Source: Polynucleobacter sp. MWH-Loch1C5
Lineage (GTDB): Bacteria; Pseudomonadota; Gammaproteobacteria; Burkholderiales; Burkholderiaceae
Direction: 5' to 3'
Length of the DNA: 64,000 nucleotides
NCBI RefSeq assembly: GCF_018881775.1
Contig: NZ_JACVPR010000001.1
Coordinates: 1,444,318-1,508,317, forward strand
The translations under genes and the position numbers were made by a program. The notes beneath the pieces were generated by a model. It made no database searches. It worked only from the letters and a program-made list of their open reading frames with translations, and was not told where the DNA came from. Positions 24,989 to 33,779 of this stretch are shown here, one piece after another; the stretch's first letter is position 1; every line of letters begins with the position of its first letter.

Positions 24989-25563
24989 GAGCGCAGCCAC
25001 GTTCTAAAACCGAATTATTCTGGGCATTTACCCAACTCTCTTTACAGGGGTTTGGCGGTGTCTTGCCGGTGGCCCAGCGCGAGTTGGTTGAAAAAAGAGC
25101 GTGGTTCACTCGAGCCGAGTTTTTAGAAGAGTGGGCTGTTGCCCAGGTTCTACCCGGCCCCAATATCGTCAATTTATCGATTATCTTTGGTGCTAGGTAT
25201 TTTGGCTTTTGGGGTGGTCTAGCAGGTTTAGCGGGCATGCTTTTATTTCCCATGCTGGTATTGATTGTGATTGCTATGTTGTATTTGCAGTTGGGTGATC
25301 GGGCCTCAATCGAAGGGGCCTTGCGAGGGATGGGGGCTGTAGCTGCTGGCCTGATTGCCGGCACCTCGTTGAAGTTAGCTACGGCCTTGCGTCAACATCC
25401 TTTGGGTCCTTGGCTGACTTATGGCATTGCTGTTTTATGTTTTGTCTTGATTGCCTTGTTACGGGTACCGCTGTTGTACGTACTTTTATTTTTAGGCGGC
25501 AGTTCCATTTTGGCGACTTACTGGGTCGTCAAAAAATCTAATACACAAAGGCAGCATGATTAG
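24985..25563 (+). CDS. Short-chain chromate transporter subunit (CHR family), first half
   Basis: The start is ATG 24985, overlapping the mvaB stop (ATGA), instead of the track's TTG. It gives 192 residues with about five helices. CHR motif: FTQLSLQGFGGVLPVAQRELVEKRAWFTRAEFLEEWAVAQVLPGPNIVNLSI. Short CHR proteins occur as pairs that together equal one long ChrA. The overlapping second gene is the partner. Confidence 0.85.
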   Translation: MRAQPRSKTELFWAFTQLSLQGFGGVLPVAQRELVEKRAWFTRAEFLEEWAVAQVLPGPNIVNLSIIFGARYFGFWGGLAGLAGMLLFPMLVLIVIAMLYLQLGDRASIEGALRGMGAVAAGLIAGTSLKLATALRQHPLGPWLTYGIAVLCFVLIALLRVPLLYVLLFLGGSSILATYWVVKKSNTQRQHD

Positions 25564-26140
25564 TTTAGGGTTCAGTTTATGGTGGGATGTCTTTCTCACA
25601 TTTATTGGTATGTCCTTGCTGGCGATTGGTGGGGCCATCACGGTCATACCGGATATGCATCGTCATTTGGTACTGCAGCAAGCATGGATGACTGATTCTC
25701 AATTTACTGCATCGATCGCGATTGCACAGTCGGCGCCGGGCCCGAATATTTTGGTGGTGGGTATGATGGGTTGGCACATTGGTATCAATGCCACACAGGG
25801 ACTCTGGCAACAATATGCTTGGGGAACGGTGGGCTTCTGTGTAGCAATGTTAGGCGTGATGTTGCCTAGCTCGTTACTGACCTATGGCGCAGCGCGTTGG
25901 GTACAAAAACACCGCGATACCTTAAGCGTGATTTCTTTTAAGCAAGGTTTAGCCCCGATTGTGGTGAGCAGTATCTTAGCGACCAGTTGGATCATTACCG
26001 TCGCGCATGATGATTGGTCACGCGATTGGACGATTTGGTTAAGCACTGGATTGACCGTCTTATTGATTTGGAAGACCAATATCCACATTTTGTGGCTCTT
26101 AGGAGCGGGCGCCGTATTAGGGGCTTTAGGCCTGATATAG
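25556..26140 (+). CDS. Short-chain chromate transporter subunit (CHR family), second half
   Basis: A 194-residue membrane protein overlapping the first CHR gene by 8 bp. It repeats the family motif in altered form: IGMSLLAIGGAITVIPDMHRHLVLQQAWMTDSQFTASIAIAQSAPGPNILVVGMMG. Together the two genes would make a heterodimeric chromate or other oxyanion exporter. A strong bidirectional terminator follows. Confidence 0.85.
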   Translation: MISLGFSLWWDVFLTFIGMSLLAIGGAITVIPDMHRHLVLQQAWMTDSQFTASIAIAQSAPGPNILVVGMMGWHIGINATQGLWQQYAWGTVGFCVAMLGVMLPSSLLTYGAARWVQKHRDTLSVISFKQGLAPIVVSSILATSWIITVAHDDWSRDWTIWLSTGLTVLLIWKTNIHILWLLGAGAVLGALGLI

Positions 26141-26156
26141 CCAAACAGTAGACGTA

Positions 26157-26183
26157 AAAAAACCCGGCAGCGCCGGGTTTTCT
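26157..26183. terminator. Bidirectional intrinsic terminator between CHR and cold-shock genes
   Basis: AACCCGGC (26161-26168) pairs with GCCGGGTT (26172-26179) around AGC. An A-run lies on the left and TTT on the right, so it can stop both convergent transcripts. Confidence 0.8.
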
Positions 26184-26198
26184 CACATCAATATCCTA

Positions 26199-26402
26199 TT
26201 ACATAGGCTGAATGTTCGATGCCTGCTTGCCTTTAGGACCTTGAGTCACTTCAAAGCTAACCTTTTGGTTTTCTTTGAGGCTCTTGAAACCTGAACCTTG
26301 GATAGCAGAAAAGTGTGCGAAGAGATCTTCACCACCGCCATCAGGAGTAATAAAACCGAAGCCTTTAGCGTCGTTGAACCATTTAACTGTACCTGTTGCC
26401 AT
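26199..26402 (-). CDS. Cold-shock domain protein (CspA family)
   Basis: 67 residues from ATG 26402 (six codons inside the track ORF), preceded by AAGGAAAT. RNP motifs: KGFGFITPD and DLFAHFSAI. It binds single-stranded RNA and DNA and melts RNA structure. The long 5' gap (about 160-360 bp) and a CGGTGA-CAA-TCACCG hairpin (26437-26451) in the likely leader fit post-transcriptional control typical of cold-shock genes. Confidence 0.92.
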   Translation of the reverse strand: MATGTVKWFNDAKGFGFITPDGGGEDLFAHFSAIQGSGFKSLKENQKVSFEVTQGPKGKQASNIQPM

Positions 26403-26766
26403 TACTAATTTCCTTATCAAACTAATTTAAAACATACGGTGACAATCACCGCTTACTGCAGGGCTGGAAGATTTAATTGCACGAAATCTCCAATCAAATG
26501 GAAACAACGGAAGTCACCTAAAGTCCTACGAAACTGAGTATCGCACACATTTCTAAAGATTTGATGACTATTTCATCAGGGGTTTTACTAGGTATTCCCT
26601 TGATTTATCAGTCAATTTAGGCATTTTGGGGCCGTTTTTTGGATATTTGAGAGATTCTTACACGCTAAAGTTGGAGTTTCGCGCATCGATTCTGAATGCC
26701 TTATGATGTATCAAGGGCACAAAAAAGCCCGATGATGATGAATCTATAACGATAAAAAGGCAGACA
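26403..26766. other. Long intergenic region between divergent cold-shock and nitroreductase genes
   Basis: No ORF or known RNA motif is seen. The minus-strand leader of the cold-shock gene occupies the left part and contains the small CGGTGA/TCACCG hairpin at 26437-26451. The right part holds the nitroreductase promoter area, with an AAAAAGG Shine-Dalgarno just before 26767. The rest looks AT-rich and unstructured. Confidence 0.5.
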
Positions 26767-27459
26767 ATGAATCAAGCAGAAATTACAAAAATTGTGGATG
26801 AAAACATCGCAAGTCGTCGTTCGATTCGTGCGTTTTTACCCCAAGAAGTGTCTAAGGAATTGATCCTGGAGATCATGAATGTGGCTGCACGTGCGCCTTC
26901 GGGTACAAATACGCAGCCTTGGCAAGTGCATGTGCTTACCGGAGATAAGAAAAAAGCACTCTCCGAAGAGATCGTGCAAACCTTCCTCGATCCAGAAGCG
27001 GCTAAACAGCACACAGAAGAATACAACTACTATCCTGCGCAATGGGTGGAGCCCTACATTGGGCGTCGTCGTAAAGTGGGTTTTGATCTGTATGGACTGC
27101 TTGGCATTGGTAAAGAAGACAAAGCCAAAATGCAGCAACAGCATGCGCGCAACTATCAATTCTTTGATGCACCTGTCGGCATCTTCTTCACTATCGATCG
27201 TGTGATGCAGCAAGGTAGTTGGTTTGATTACGGTATGTTTGTGCAAAACGTGATGTTGGCTGCTAGAGCTCGAGGACTCGATACTTGCCCACAAGCTGCA
27301 TTTACTCAATTCCATAAAATTATCGGGCGACACTTAGGTTTGGCTGAGAACCAACAATTGATATGCGGTATGTCACTCGGCTATGCTGATTTATCTAAGC
27401 CAGAAAATAAATTAGTCACTGTTCGTGAGCCTGCTGAAACCTTTACACGCTTTTTATAA
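26767..27459 (+). CDS. Nitroreductase family FMN oxidoreductase
   Basis: The 230-residue protein has the nitroreductase signature [42 protein letters not shown] (FMN phosphate-binding RRSIR and the GTNTQPW loop), a dimer-interface core, and MSLGYAD near the C-terminus. It reduces nitro or quinone compounds with NAD(P)H. Its stop lies 8 bp before gcdH, so they could be co-transcribed. Confidence 0.85.
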   Translation: MNQAEITKIVDENIASRRSIRAFLPQEVSKELILEIMNVAARAPSGTNTQPWQVHVLTGDKKKALSEEIVQTFLDPEAAKQHTEEYNYYPAQWVEPYIGRRRKVGFDLYGLLGIGKEDKAKMQQQHARNYQFFDAPVGIFFTIDRVMQQGSWFDYGMFVQNVMLAARARGLDTCPQAAFTQFHKIIGRHLGLAENQQLICGMSLGYADLSKPENKLVTVREPAETFTRFL

Positions 27460-27467
27460 ACACATTT

Positions 27468-28658
27468 ATGTCCAAAGCTTTTCAATGGGATGATCCTTTT
27501 CGCTTGAGTGAACAACTCTCAGAAGAGGAGCGCATGATTGCCCAGGCTGCACGTGATTACGCGCAGGGTCAGTTAGCCCCGCGCGTCTTGCAGTCCTTTC
27601 GTCAAGAAAAAACCGATATTGAAATCTTCCGTGAGATGGGCTCATTGGGCCTTTTAGGTGCGACAGTTGCGGAGCAATATGGTGGGGCTGGCTTAAGCTA
27701 TGTGGCCTATGGTCTGATTGCGCGAGAAGTCGAGCGAGTCGACTCGGGTTATCGCTCGATGTTGAGTGTGCAATCTTCACTAGTCATGTTGCCCATTGAG
27801 ACTTTTGGTACGGAGGTACAAAAGCAACGTTATTTACCCAAGCTAGCCACAGGTGAGTGGATAGGTTGTTTTGGTCTAACGGAACCTGATCATGGTTCAG
27901 ATCCGGCCGGTATGGTCACTCGTGCGAAGGCAGTCTCTGGTGGTTATGAAATCACGGGTAGCAAAATGTGGATTACCAATAGTCCGATTGCAGATGTCTT
28001 TGTGGTGTGGGCTAAATTGAAAGATGACAGCAGCGGTCGCGATGAGATTCGTGGCTTCATTTTAGAAAAGGGTATGCCTGGTTTATCAGCGCCCGCGGTG
28101 CACGGTAAAGTGGGTTTGCGCACTTCGATTACTGGTGAGATTGTGATGGATCGCGTGTGTGTCACTGAAGATGCCATCTTGCCTAATGTCAAAGGTCTGA
28201 AGGGGCCTTTTACTTGCTTAAACAGTGCGCGCTACGGTATTGCTTGGGGAGCGTTAGGCGCTGCCGAAGATTGTTGGCATCGCGCGCGCAATTATGTGTT
28301 GGAGCGTCAGCAGTTTGGTCAACCCTTAGCGGCTAATCAGTTAATTCAAGTCAAACTGGCAGATATGCAAACTGAAATTAGTATTGGTTTGCAAGCTTGT
28401 TTACGTTTGGGGCGTATGAAAGATGAGGGCAGTGATGCTGTTGAAATCACCTCCATCCTCAAACGTAACTCCTGTGGCAAGGCTTTGCACATTGCGCGCT
28501 TGGCACGCGATATGTTGGGGGGTAATGGCATTGCCGATGAGTACGGCGTGATTCGCCATCTGGTTAACTTAGAGGTCGTCAATACCTATGAAGGCACGCA
28601 TGATATTCATGCCTTGATACTTGGACGCGCCCAAACTGGCATACAAGCCTTCTTCTAA
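27468..28658 (+). CDS. gcdH: Glutaryl-CoA dehydrogenase
   Basis: A 396-residue acyl-CoA dehydrogenase that converts glutaryl-CoA to crotonyl-CoA in lysine, tryptophan and aromatic breakdown. FAD and substrate motifs: [37 protein letters not shown] and the C-terminal [19 protein letters not shown] with the catalytic glutamate of GCDH. The ending [11 protein letters not shown] is typical of this subfamily. Confidence 0.9.
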   Translation: MSKAFQWDDPFRLSEQLSEEERMIAQAARDYAQGQLAPRVLQSFRQEKTDIEIFREMGSLGLLGATVAEQYGGAGLSYVAYGLIAREVERVDSGYRSMLSVQSSLVMLPIETFGTEVQKQRYLPKLATGEWIGCFGLTEPDHGSDPAGMVTRAKAVSGGYEITGSKMWITNSPIADVFVVWAKLKDDSSGRDEIRGFILEKGMPGLSAPAVHGKVGLRTSITGEIVMDRVCVTEDAILPNVKGLKGPFTCLNSARYGIAWGALGAAEDCWHRARNYVLERQQFGQPLAANQLIQVKLADMQTEISIGLQACLRLGRMKDEGSDAVEITSILKRNSCGKALHIARLARDMLGGNGIADEYGVIRHLVNLEVVNTYEGTHDIHALILGRAQTGIQAFF

Positions 28659-28659
28659 G

Positions 28660-29139
28660 ATGTTTTTACGTAAGCTTTTTTTATTGCTATGTTTCTTGAC
28701 TGCATCACACCCAGCCATTGCTTTGGAGGTGGGTGATGAACTGAAGCTCCCCGAGTTAAAAACAATTCAGGGAAAGGTTTTTACCCAAGCTGACTACAGC
28801 AAGCGATTTACGATCGTACAGATCTGGGCGACCACTTGCCCATTTTGTCGTTTTCAAAATAAAAACTTAGACGAGTTACTCAAAAAAATAGAGCCCAAGC
28901 AGGTGAATCTGATTTTGTTATCGGTCGATAAAAATACTAAAGTGGTTGAAGACTATTTAGAAAAGAATCAATATCGTTTTGATGTCGTGATGATGACCCC
29001 AGATTTGGCCAAGCGCTTTGGTAAACGCCGTTGGATTCCAGAGCTTTATGTCATCGATCCCAAAGGCAAGATCATTCAAAAGGACATGGGGCAGATGATC
29101 GATCTAGACGTTTATGACCTGGCGCGTTTTGCTCGTTAA
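28660..29139 (+). CDS. TlpA-like exported thioredoxin-fold protein
   Basis: The track ORF begins inside gcdH; ATG 28660, one base after the gcdH stop, gives 159 residues with a signal peptide (FLRKLFLLLCFLTASHPAIA). Thioredoxin active site: WATTCPFC. It is probably a periplasmic thiol reductase (cytochrome c maturation or disulfide repair). Co-directional with gcdH, though no functional link is evident. Confidence 0.8.
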   Translation: MFLRKLFLLLCFLTASHPAIALEVGDELKLPELKTIQGKVFTQADYSKRFTIVQIWATTCPFCRFQNKNLDELLKKIEPKQVNLILLSVDKNTKVVEDYLEKNQYRFDVVMMTPDLAKRFGKRRWIPELYVIDPKGKIIQKDMGQMIDLDVYDLARFAR

Positions 29140-29155
29140 GCGAGAGTTGAAAAAT

Positions 29156-29183
29156 TTGAAATTGTAATGATGTGCATTACAAT
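29156..29183 (+). promoter_or_regulatory. higBA promoter
   Basis: TTGAAA (29156-29161), 16-bp spacer, TACAAT (29178-29183). The predicted +1 falls near 29190, exactly the A of the full-length higB ATG, implying a leaderless mRNA. The spacer and -10 lie within the operator palindrome. Confidence 0.6.
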
Positions 29184-29184
29184 T
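29160..29184. promoter_or_regulatory. HigA-type operator palindrome
   Basis: AATTGTAATG (29160-29169) and CATTACAATT (29175-29184) are perfect 10-bp arms around a 5-bp centre. The palindrome overlaps the promoter core of higBA, the normal place for autorepression by the HigA antitoxin. Confidence 0.75.
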
Positions 29185-29189
29185 AATGG

Positions 29190-29467
29190 ATGATTCAATC
29201 TTTCAGGCATAAAGGTTTAAGAGATTTTTTATGAAGGGTACATATCAGGGAATACCGGCTCAGTGTGCCCCAAAAATTGAGCGCATCTTGGACTTATTGG
29301 ATTCTGCTGTAGAACCCACTTGTCTTAATATTGTGGGCTATAAGTTTCACGGCTTGAAAGGGTCTCGCAAAGGTACTTATGCTTTGTGGGTCACTGGAAA
29401 TTGGAGAGTCACTTTTCGATTTGATGGTGAAAATGCTATTGATGTAGATCTAGAGGACTATCACTAA
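29190..29467 (+). pseudogene. higB: HigB/GraT-type toxin split by a -1 frame change at a slippery T-run
   Basis: The track lists only 29231-29467 (78 residues: MKGTYQG...). The conserved HigB N-terminus MIQSFRHKGLRDFL is encoded just upstream from ATG 29190 in another frame, ending in TGA at 29232-29234. One extra T in the T6 run (29225-29230) would join the frames as ...FRHKGLRDFFMKGTYQGIPAQ..., matching the family. The junction is T TTT TTA in the correct frame for -1 ribosomal slipping, and the ATG at 29231 overlaps the stop (ATGA), allowing restart. The rest has the toxin core KFHGLKGSRKGTYALWVTGNWRVTF. It may be a pseudogene, a programmed shift or a sequencing error. Confidence 0.7.
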
Positions 29468-29796
29468 TGACGAAAGCTAAAAAAAGTCTGCGACACCCTA
29501 ATCGAAGACCCACTCATCCAGGAGCTATATTGAGAGAAGATGTGCTGCCACAATTAGGCATTACTCAAACTGCCTTTGCTCTTCATTTGGGGGTGAGTCG
29601 CTTGACGGTTTCGGAGATCCTACTTGAAAAAAGAGGGGTTAGCGCAGAAATGGCGATTCGCTTGTCTAAAGTGATCGGCGGCTCCCCTCTGACATGGCTG
29701 CGCATGCAGGAGGCGGTTGATCTGTGGGAAGCCGAGCAAAAGCTAAAAACTCAAATTAAAAATAAGCTCACGCCGATTAAATTGCTTGCGGCCTAA
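29467..29796 (+). CDS. higA: HigA-family antitoxin
   Basis: A 109-residue HTH_XRE antitoxin with the family start RRPTHPGAILREDVLPQLGITQTAFALHLGVSRLTVSEILLEKRGVSAEMAIRLSKVIG and the HigA-typical SPLTWLRMQEAVDLWEAE. It neutralises the HigB RNase and represses the operon. The start overlaps the higB stop by 1 bp. It is intact even though the toxin is split. Confidence 0.92.
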   Translation: MTKAKKSLRHPNRRPTHPGAILREDVLPQLGITQTAFALHLGVSRLTVSEILLEKRGVSAEMAIRLSKVIGGSPLTWLRMQEAVDLWEAEQKLKTQIKNKLTPIKLLAA

Positions 29797-30002
29797 AGGC
29801 CTGAAATAACCTCAAGTTAAAAGTCATAAGCATATGCCAAATTCTTCTAAGAAAAACCCCACGGCGACGCACCCAACTCCTAGGCAGCATAAGACTTTTC
29901 AGGTCTAATACAGTTAGCAAAAGAACCTAATTTTAGGGTTAAACCCGTAGGGTTTTTTGGTTCACTAGCTTTTATGATGGAGAAGTTCTTAGGGAGGAGT
30001 TT
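29797..30002. other. Gap after higBA
   Basis: The gap holds one possible 24-codon ORF (from ATG at 29837; MPNSSKKNPTATHP...) with no good ribosome site, which I do not call, and the terminator at 29932-29961. Nothing else is seen. Confidence 0.4.
29932..29961 (+). terminator. Intrinsic terminator after higBA
   Basis: AAACCC-GTA-GGGTTT (29941-29955) is followed by TTT. A second pairing, GAACC/GGTTC, encloses it, giving a nested hairpin. Confidence 0.6.
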
Positions 30003-30350
30003 ATGACGAAACATTTCAAGTCGATCAAGCCTGTGATTGCAGGTTTTGCAGTGAGTGTGTTGGCACTGTCTGCCACAGCACAAGCGCAAACTTTACAAGT
30101 CAAGCAATGGGTGGCTTCCTGTGCTGCTTGCCACGGTACAGATGGTTATTCAGAAGGTGGTATGGCGAGTCTTGCCGGACAAAAAAAGTCAGACCTCATT
30201 GAAAAGATGAATGATTACAAATCAGGTAAGCGTGTGGCGACCATCATGCATCAATTGGCCAAGGGTTATACCGACGAGCAAATCGAGCAAATTGCTGCTT
30301 ACTACGCCGCTTTGCCTCATCAGAAACCTGCTGCAAAGCCAGCTAAATAA
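30003..30350 (+). CDS. fccA: Class I cytochrome c, probable FccA-like subunit
   Basis: A 115-residue exported cytochrome: signal peptide VIAGFAVSVLALSATAQAQ, heme site CAACHG (residues ~38-43), and methionine ligand candidate in GGMASLAGQ or TIMHQLAKGYTD. Size and order (cytochrome then flavoprotein) match flavocytochrome c sulfide dehydrogenase. It would carry electrons from sulfide oxidation to the respiratory chain. The Shine-Dalgarno is GGGAGGAG. Confidence 0.75.
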   Translation: MTKHFKSIKPVIAGFAVSVLALSATAQAQTLQVKQWVASCAACHGTDGYSEGGMASLAGQKKSDLIEKMNDYKSGKRVATIMHQLAKGYTDEQIEQIAAYYAALPHQKPAAKPAK

Positions 30351-30364
30351 TAAAAAAGGAGTTC

Positions 30365-31645
30365 ATGATGCAAAGACGACAATTTATACAAATCGCCGGT
30401 GCTAGTGCGATTGCTACGACTTTAGCGGGCTGTGCCTCTACCAAGATCGATGCCAAAGGAGCTAAGGTTGTTGTAGTGGGTGGTGGTTATGGCGGTGCTA
30501 CGGCTGCAAAATATGTGCGAAAGTTCTCCAATTACACAGCGGATGTGACGCTGATTGAGCCGAATCAAAACTTTATTTCTTGCCCGCTCTCTAATTTAGT
30601 TTTGGGCGGCAGCCGCAAGATTGAAGATCTCACAGTCAGTTATGAGGGCCTGCGTAAAAATCACGGTGTTAACCTCGTACGTGACTCTGTAGTCTCAGTG
30701 GACGTTGCTAAGCGCCAAGTTCGTTTAGCAGGCGGTGCCTCATTGTTTTACGATCGCTTGATCGTTTCCCCGGGTATTGATTTGGTGTATGACAAATTAC
30801 CGGGCATGTTAAAGCCGGGTGCTCAAGACGAAGTCTTGCATGCTTGGAAAGCAGGCCCACAGACCGTCGCTCTCAGAAAACAGCTCGAGAGCATGAAAAA
30901 CGGTGGTGTTTTTGCTATTTCAATCCCATTGGCTCCATACCGTTGCCCTCCTGGACCTTATGAGCGTGCTTGCCAAGTGGCTGAGTACATTCAGCAAAAT
31001 AAGCCGAAGAGCAAAGTGCTTATCTTGGATGCCAATGATGATGTGACCTCTAAGCCGGGTCTCTTCAAACTTGCATGGTCACGCCGTTATCAAGGTTTGG
31101 TTGAGTATCGTCCTAAGCACAACTTGGTGGATGTGGATGTCAAGACGAAGACTTTGAAGTTTGAGTTCAACGACGACATCAAAGCCGATGTATTGAACGT
31201 TTTGCCGATGATGCGTGCGGGTTCGATTGCTGTCAAAACCGGTTTGGCCAATATGAACAATCGTTGGTGTGAGGTTGACTTCCTGACTTTTGAGTCCAAA
31301 GTTGCCCCGAATGTGCATGTCTTGGGTGATGCGATTCAGATTGCCCCAGGTATGCCGAAGTCTGGCCATATGGCTAACCAGCACGGTAAGACTTGTGCGG
31401 CTGCCGTAGTTGCTATCTTGAGTGGTGCTGAAGTCAGCCAAATGCCGGTGTATAACAACACTTGCTATAGCTTCGTTTCAGCGACTGAAGTGGTACACGT
31501 GGCTAGCGTTCACCGTTACGATGCTGAAAAGCGCACCATGGTGACTGTACCTGGATCGGGTGGTGTCTCAACAGCCGCTAATCCATTAGAAGGTGAGTAC
31601 GCGAATGCATGGGCACGTAATATCTGGGCCGATATGTTGACCTAA
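30365..31645 (+). CDS. fccB: Flavocytochrome c sulfide dehydrogenase, flavoprotein subunit
   Basis: A 426-residue protein with a Tat signal (QRRQFIQIAGASAIATTLAGCAST, which also resembles a lipobox). Dinucleotide fold: KVVVVGGGYGGATAAKYVRKF. Redox cysteines are visible in FISCPLSN and in NNTCYSFV, as in FCSD/SoxF. It oxidises sulfide to zero-valent sulfur or polysulfide in the periplasm. It sits 14 bp after fccA and ends in a strong terminator. Confidence 0.82.
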   Translation: MMQRRQFIQIAGASAIATTLAGCASTKIDAKGAKVVVVGGGYGGATAAKYVRKFSNYTADVTLIEPNQNFISCPLSNLVLGGSRKIEDLTVSYEGLRKNHGVNLVRDSVVSVDVAKRQVRLAGGASLFYDRLIVSPGIDLVYDKLPGMLKPGAQDEVLHAWKAGPQTVALRKQLESMKNGGVFAISIPLAPYRCPPGPYERACQVAEYIQQNKPKSKVLILDANDDVTSKPGLFKLAWSRRYQGLVEYRPKHNLVDVDVKTKTLKFEFNDDIKADVLNVLPMMRAGSIAVKTGLANMNNRWCEVDFLTFESKVAPNVHVLGDAIQIAPGMPKSGHMANQHGKTCAAAVVAILSGAEVSQMPVYNNTCYSFVSATEVVHVASVHRYDAEKRTMVTVPGSGGVSTAANPLEGEYANAWARNIWADMLT

Positions 31646-31667
31646 GATATGCTGTGAACCGATGTAT

Positions 31668-31693
31668 AAAAAAGACCCTGCGGGGTCTTTTTT
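31668..31693. terminator. Bidirectional terminator between fccB and rarA
   Basis: AAAGACCC (31671-31678) and GGGTCTTT (31683-31690) form an 8-bp stem with a 4-nt loop, flanked by A- and T-runs. It serves both convergent genes. Confidence 0.85.
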
Positions 31694-31707
31694 ATTGATC
31701 GTCATGT

Positions 31708-33024
31708 TTACTTTTTAGTTTTTTGCAAATACTGCGCGTCTAGCTCACGCAAAAAAGCCATTTTCTCGGCGATTTTGCCTTCCAGACCCCGTTCGGTCGG
31801 CTGGTACCAACGCGGTTCAGTCATATTCTCTGGCAGATATTGTTCCCCTGCAGCGTAGGCATGCGCTTCGTCGTGCGCATAGCGGTAGGTACGCCCATGA
31901 CCGAGTTCTGACATGAGTTTTGTCGGGGCATTACGTAAATGCAGAGGTACTTCAGCGCTACCATGATTTTTTACATAGGCCATCGCTTGATTGAAAGCTT
32001 GATAAGCGGCATTACTCTTAGGGGCAATTGCTAGATAGATGGCTGCCTCTCCGAGAGCTAATTCTCCTTCGGGGCTTCCTAATCGTTCATAGGTCAGGGC
32101 GGCATCGTTGGCAATTTGTAGAGCGCGCGGATCGGCTAAGCCAATATCTTCCCATGCCATACGAATCAGGCGCCGGGCCAGATATTTAGGATCAACGCCG
32201 CCATCGAGCATGCGGCATAGCCAATATAAAGCGGCATCAGGATTGGAGCCGCGCACGGATTTATGCAGAGCGGAGATTTGATCGTAGAACTGGTCTCCAC
32301 CTTTATCAAAGCGCCGTGAGCTCGCGCCCATCACGCTCTGTAGCCAAGGGACTTCAATAGTTTTAATTTGAGCTTGAGTCGCTGCGCTGAAAACTTGTTC
32401 GCAGACATTGAGTAGGCGTCGGCCGTCGCCATCTGCGCTCGCGATTAAAAACGTCTGCGCCTCGGGTGTAAGAGGTGGACTCTCTGGCATTGCGGCGCGG
32501 GCGCGTTCTAGCAATAGTCTTAATTCATCATCGCTGAGGGCTTGCAAAACATAGACTTGTGCCCGAGAGAGCAGTGCTGAGTTCACTTCAAACGATGGGT
32601 TTTCTGTAGTTGCGCCAATGAAGGTCACTAAACCGGATTCGACAAAGGGCAATAGCGCATCTTGTTGAGATTTATTAAAACGATGAATTTCATCAATAAA
32701 GAGGATGCTAGGTCGCCCCTGTTGTGCAATCACCGCTTGCGCTTCTTCAATAGCGGCACGTATTTCTTTAACACCTGCTAGCACGGCAGATAGGGCAATA
32801 AAGTGGGCTCCAAAAGCATCGGCACACAGACGCGCCAAAGTCGTTTTACCCACGCCCGGTGGACCCCAGAAAATCATCGAATGAGCCTGGGCCGATGCAA
32901 AAGCCAGGCCGAGCGCTTGCTCAGGACCTAATAAATGGCTTTGTCCAACGACTTCACTGATGTGTTGGGGACGTAGACGCTCTGCTAAGGGGATATGAGG
33001 CGGTGTTTGCGGAAAAAGACTCAT
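31708..33024 (-). CDS. rarA: Replication-associated recombination protein A
   Basis: A 438-residue AAA+ clamp-loader-like ATPase acting at stalled replication forks. Walker [19 protein letters not shown]. Walker [20 protein letters not shown]. Sensor 1: [25 protein letters not shown]. The C-terminal MgsA/RarA domain includes [31 protein letters not shown] and ends [12 protein letters not shown]-like. Length is typical. The usual upstream lolA-ftsK context is not visible. Confidence 0.93.
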   Translation of the reverse strand: MSLFPQTPPHIPLAERLRPQHISEVVGQSHLLGPEQALGLAFASAQAHSMIFWGPPGVGKTTLARLCADAFGAHFIALSAVLAGVKEIRAAIEEAQAVIAQQGRPSILFIDEIHRFNKSQQDALLPFVESGLVTFIGATTENPSFEVNSALLSRAQVYVLQALSDDELRLLLERARAAMPESPPLTPEAQTFLIASADGDGRRLLNVCEQVFSAATQAQIKTIEVPWLQSVMGASSRRFDKGGDQFYDQISALHKSVRGSNPDAALYWLCRMLDGGVDPKYLARRLIRMAWEDIGLADPRALQIANDAALTYERLGSPEGELALGEAAIYLAIAPKSNAAYQAFNQAMAYVKNHGSAEVPLHLRNAPTKLMSELGHGRTYRYAHDEAHAYAAGEQYLPENMTEPRWYQPTERGLEGKIAEKMAFLRELDAQYLQKTKK

Positions 33025-33105
33025 AACGCAATTTAAACACAGGCAGTCATGGCGAAGTCAATTTAGCTGATTACAATAGCTAGTCTTCGTAAAGTTAGGT
33101 TAAGT

Positions 33106-33645
33106 ATGTCAAATCTACAAGAAAAAACAGGCTTAGAAAAAATGAAACCATTGCCGCGTTGGATTTTTATGAGTCGTTGGTTACAGGCGCCTTTATATAT
33201 TGGCCTGATCGTGGCCCAAGCCGTCTATGTGTACCAGTTCTGGAATGAGTTGGTGCATTTGATTGGCATGATTTCCACGAAAGGTGGTGTCACTGAAACA
33301 GAAATCATGCTGATTGTCCTGGGCTTGATTGACGTCGTGATGATTTCTAATTTGTTAGTGATGGTGATTGTGGGCGGTTGGGAAACCTTTGTCTCGCGCA
33401 TGGAGTTAGAGCATCACCCTGATCAACCGGAGTGGCTCTCGCATGTTAATGCGGGTGTGCTCAAGGTCAAGTTAGCCACTGCGATTATCGGAATCTCATC
33501 AATCCATTTGCTCAAGACCTTTATCAATGCCGATAGTATCGACGATAAAACGCTGCTCTGGCAGACCGTGATTCATATCACTTTTGTGGTTTCTGCCTTG
33601 GCGATTGCCTACACAGAAAAGCTTTTACATCGCGAGCATCATTAA
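33106..33645 (+). CDS. UPF0114/TIGR00645 (YqhA-like) membrane protein
   Basis: A 179-residue protein with about four helices. Family stretch: MSRWLQAPLYIGLIVAQAVYVYQFW; then MLIVLGLIDVVMISNLLVMVIVGGWETFVSRME and LSHVNAGVLKVKLATAIIGISSIHLLKTF. Function unknown. A stable terminator (33711-33732) follows. Confidence 0.88.
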   Translation: MSNLQEKTGLEKMKPLPRWIFMSRWLQAPLYIGLIVAQAVYVYQFWNELVHLIGMISTKGGVTETEIMLIVLGLIDVVMISNLLVMVIVGGWETFVSRMELEHHPDQPEWLSHVNAGVLKVKLATAIIGISSIHLLKTFINADSIDDKTLLWQTVIHITFVVSALAIAYTEKLLHREHH

Positions 33646-33710
33646 ATATAGAAGGCTTTAGGACTCTTAGAGCGAAAAAACATACAGCACAAAAAGAAAA
33701 AGTAATTATC

Positions 33711-33736
33711 AAGGGGCACATCAGTGCCCCTTATTG
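33711..33736. terminator. Terminator after the UPF0114 gene
   Basis: AAGGGGCAC (33711-33719) pairs with GTGCCCCTT (33724-33732) around ATCA, followed by ATTG. The stem is strong and lies between convergent genes. Confidence 0.7.
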
Positions 33737-33779
33737 TTTGAGCCCTAAAAAGAGTAAGAACAGACTCTTAATGATCTAC

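Noticed and set aside
29837-29911. 24-codon ORF starting MPNSSKKNPTATHP after higA
   Set aside because: No ribosome-binding site, no recognisable motif, and it overlaps the region just before the terminator; probably chance.
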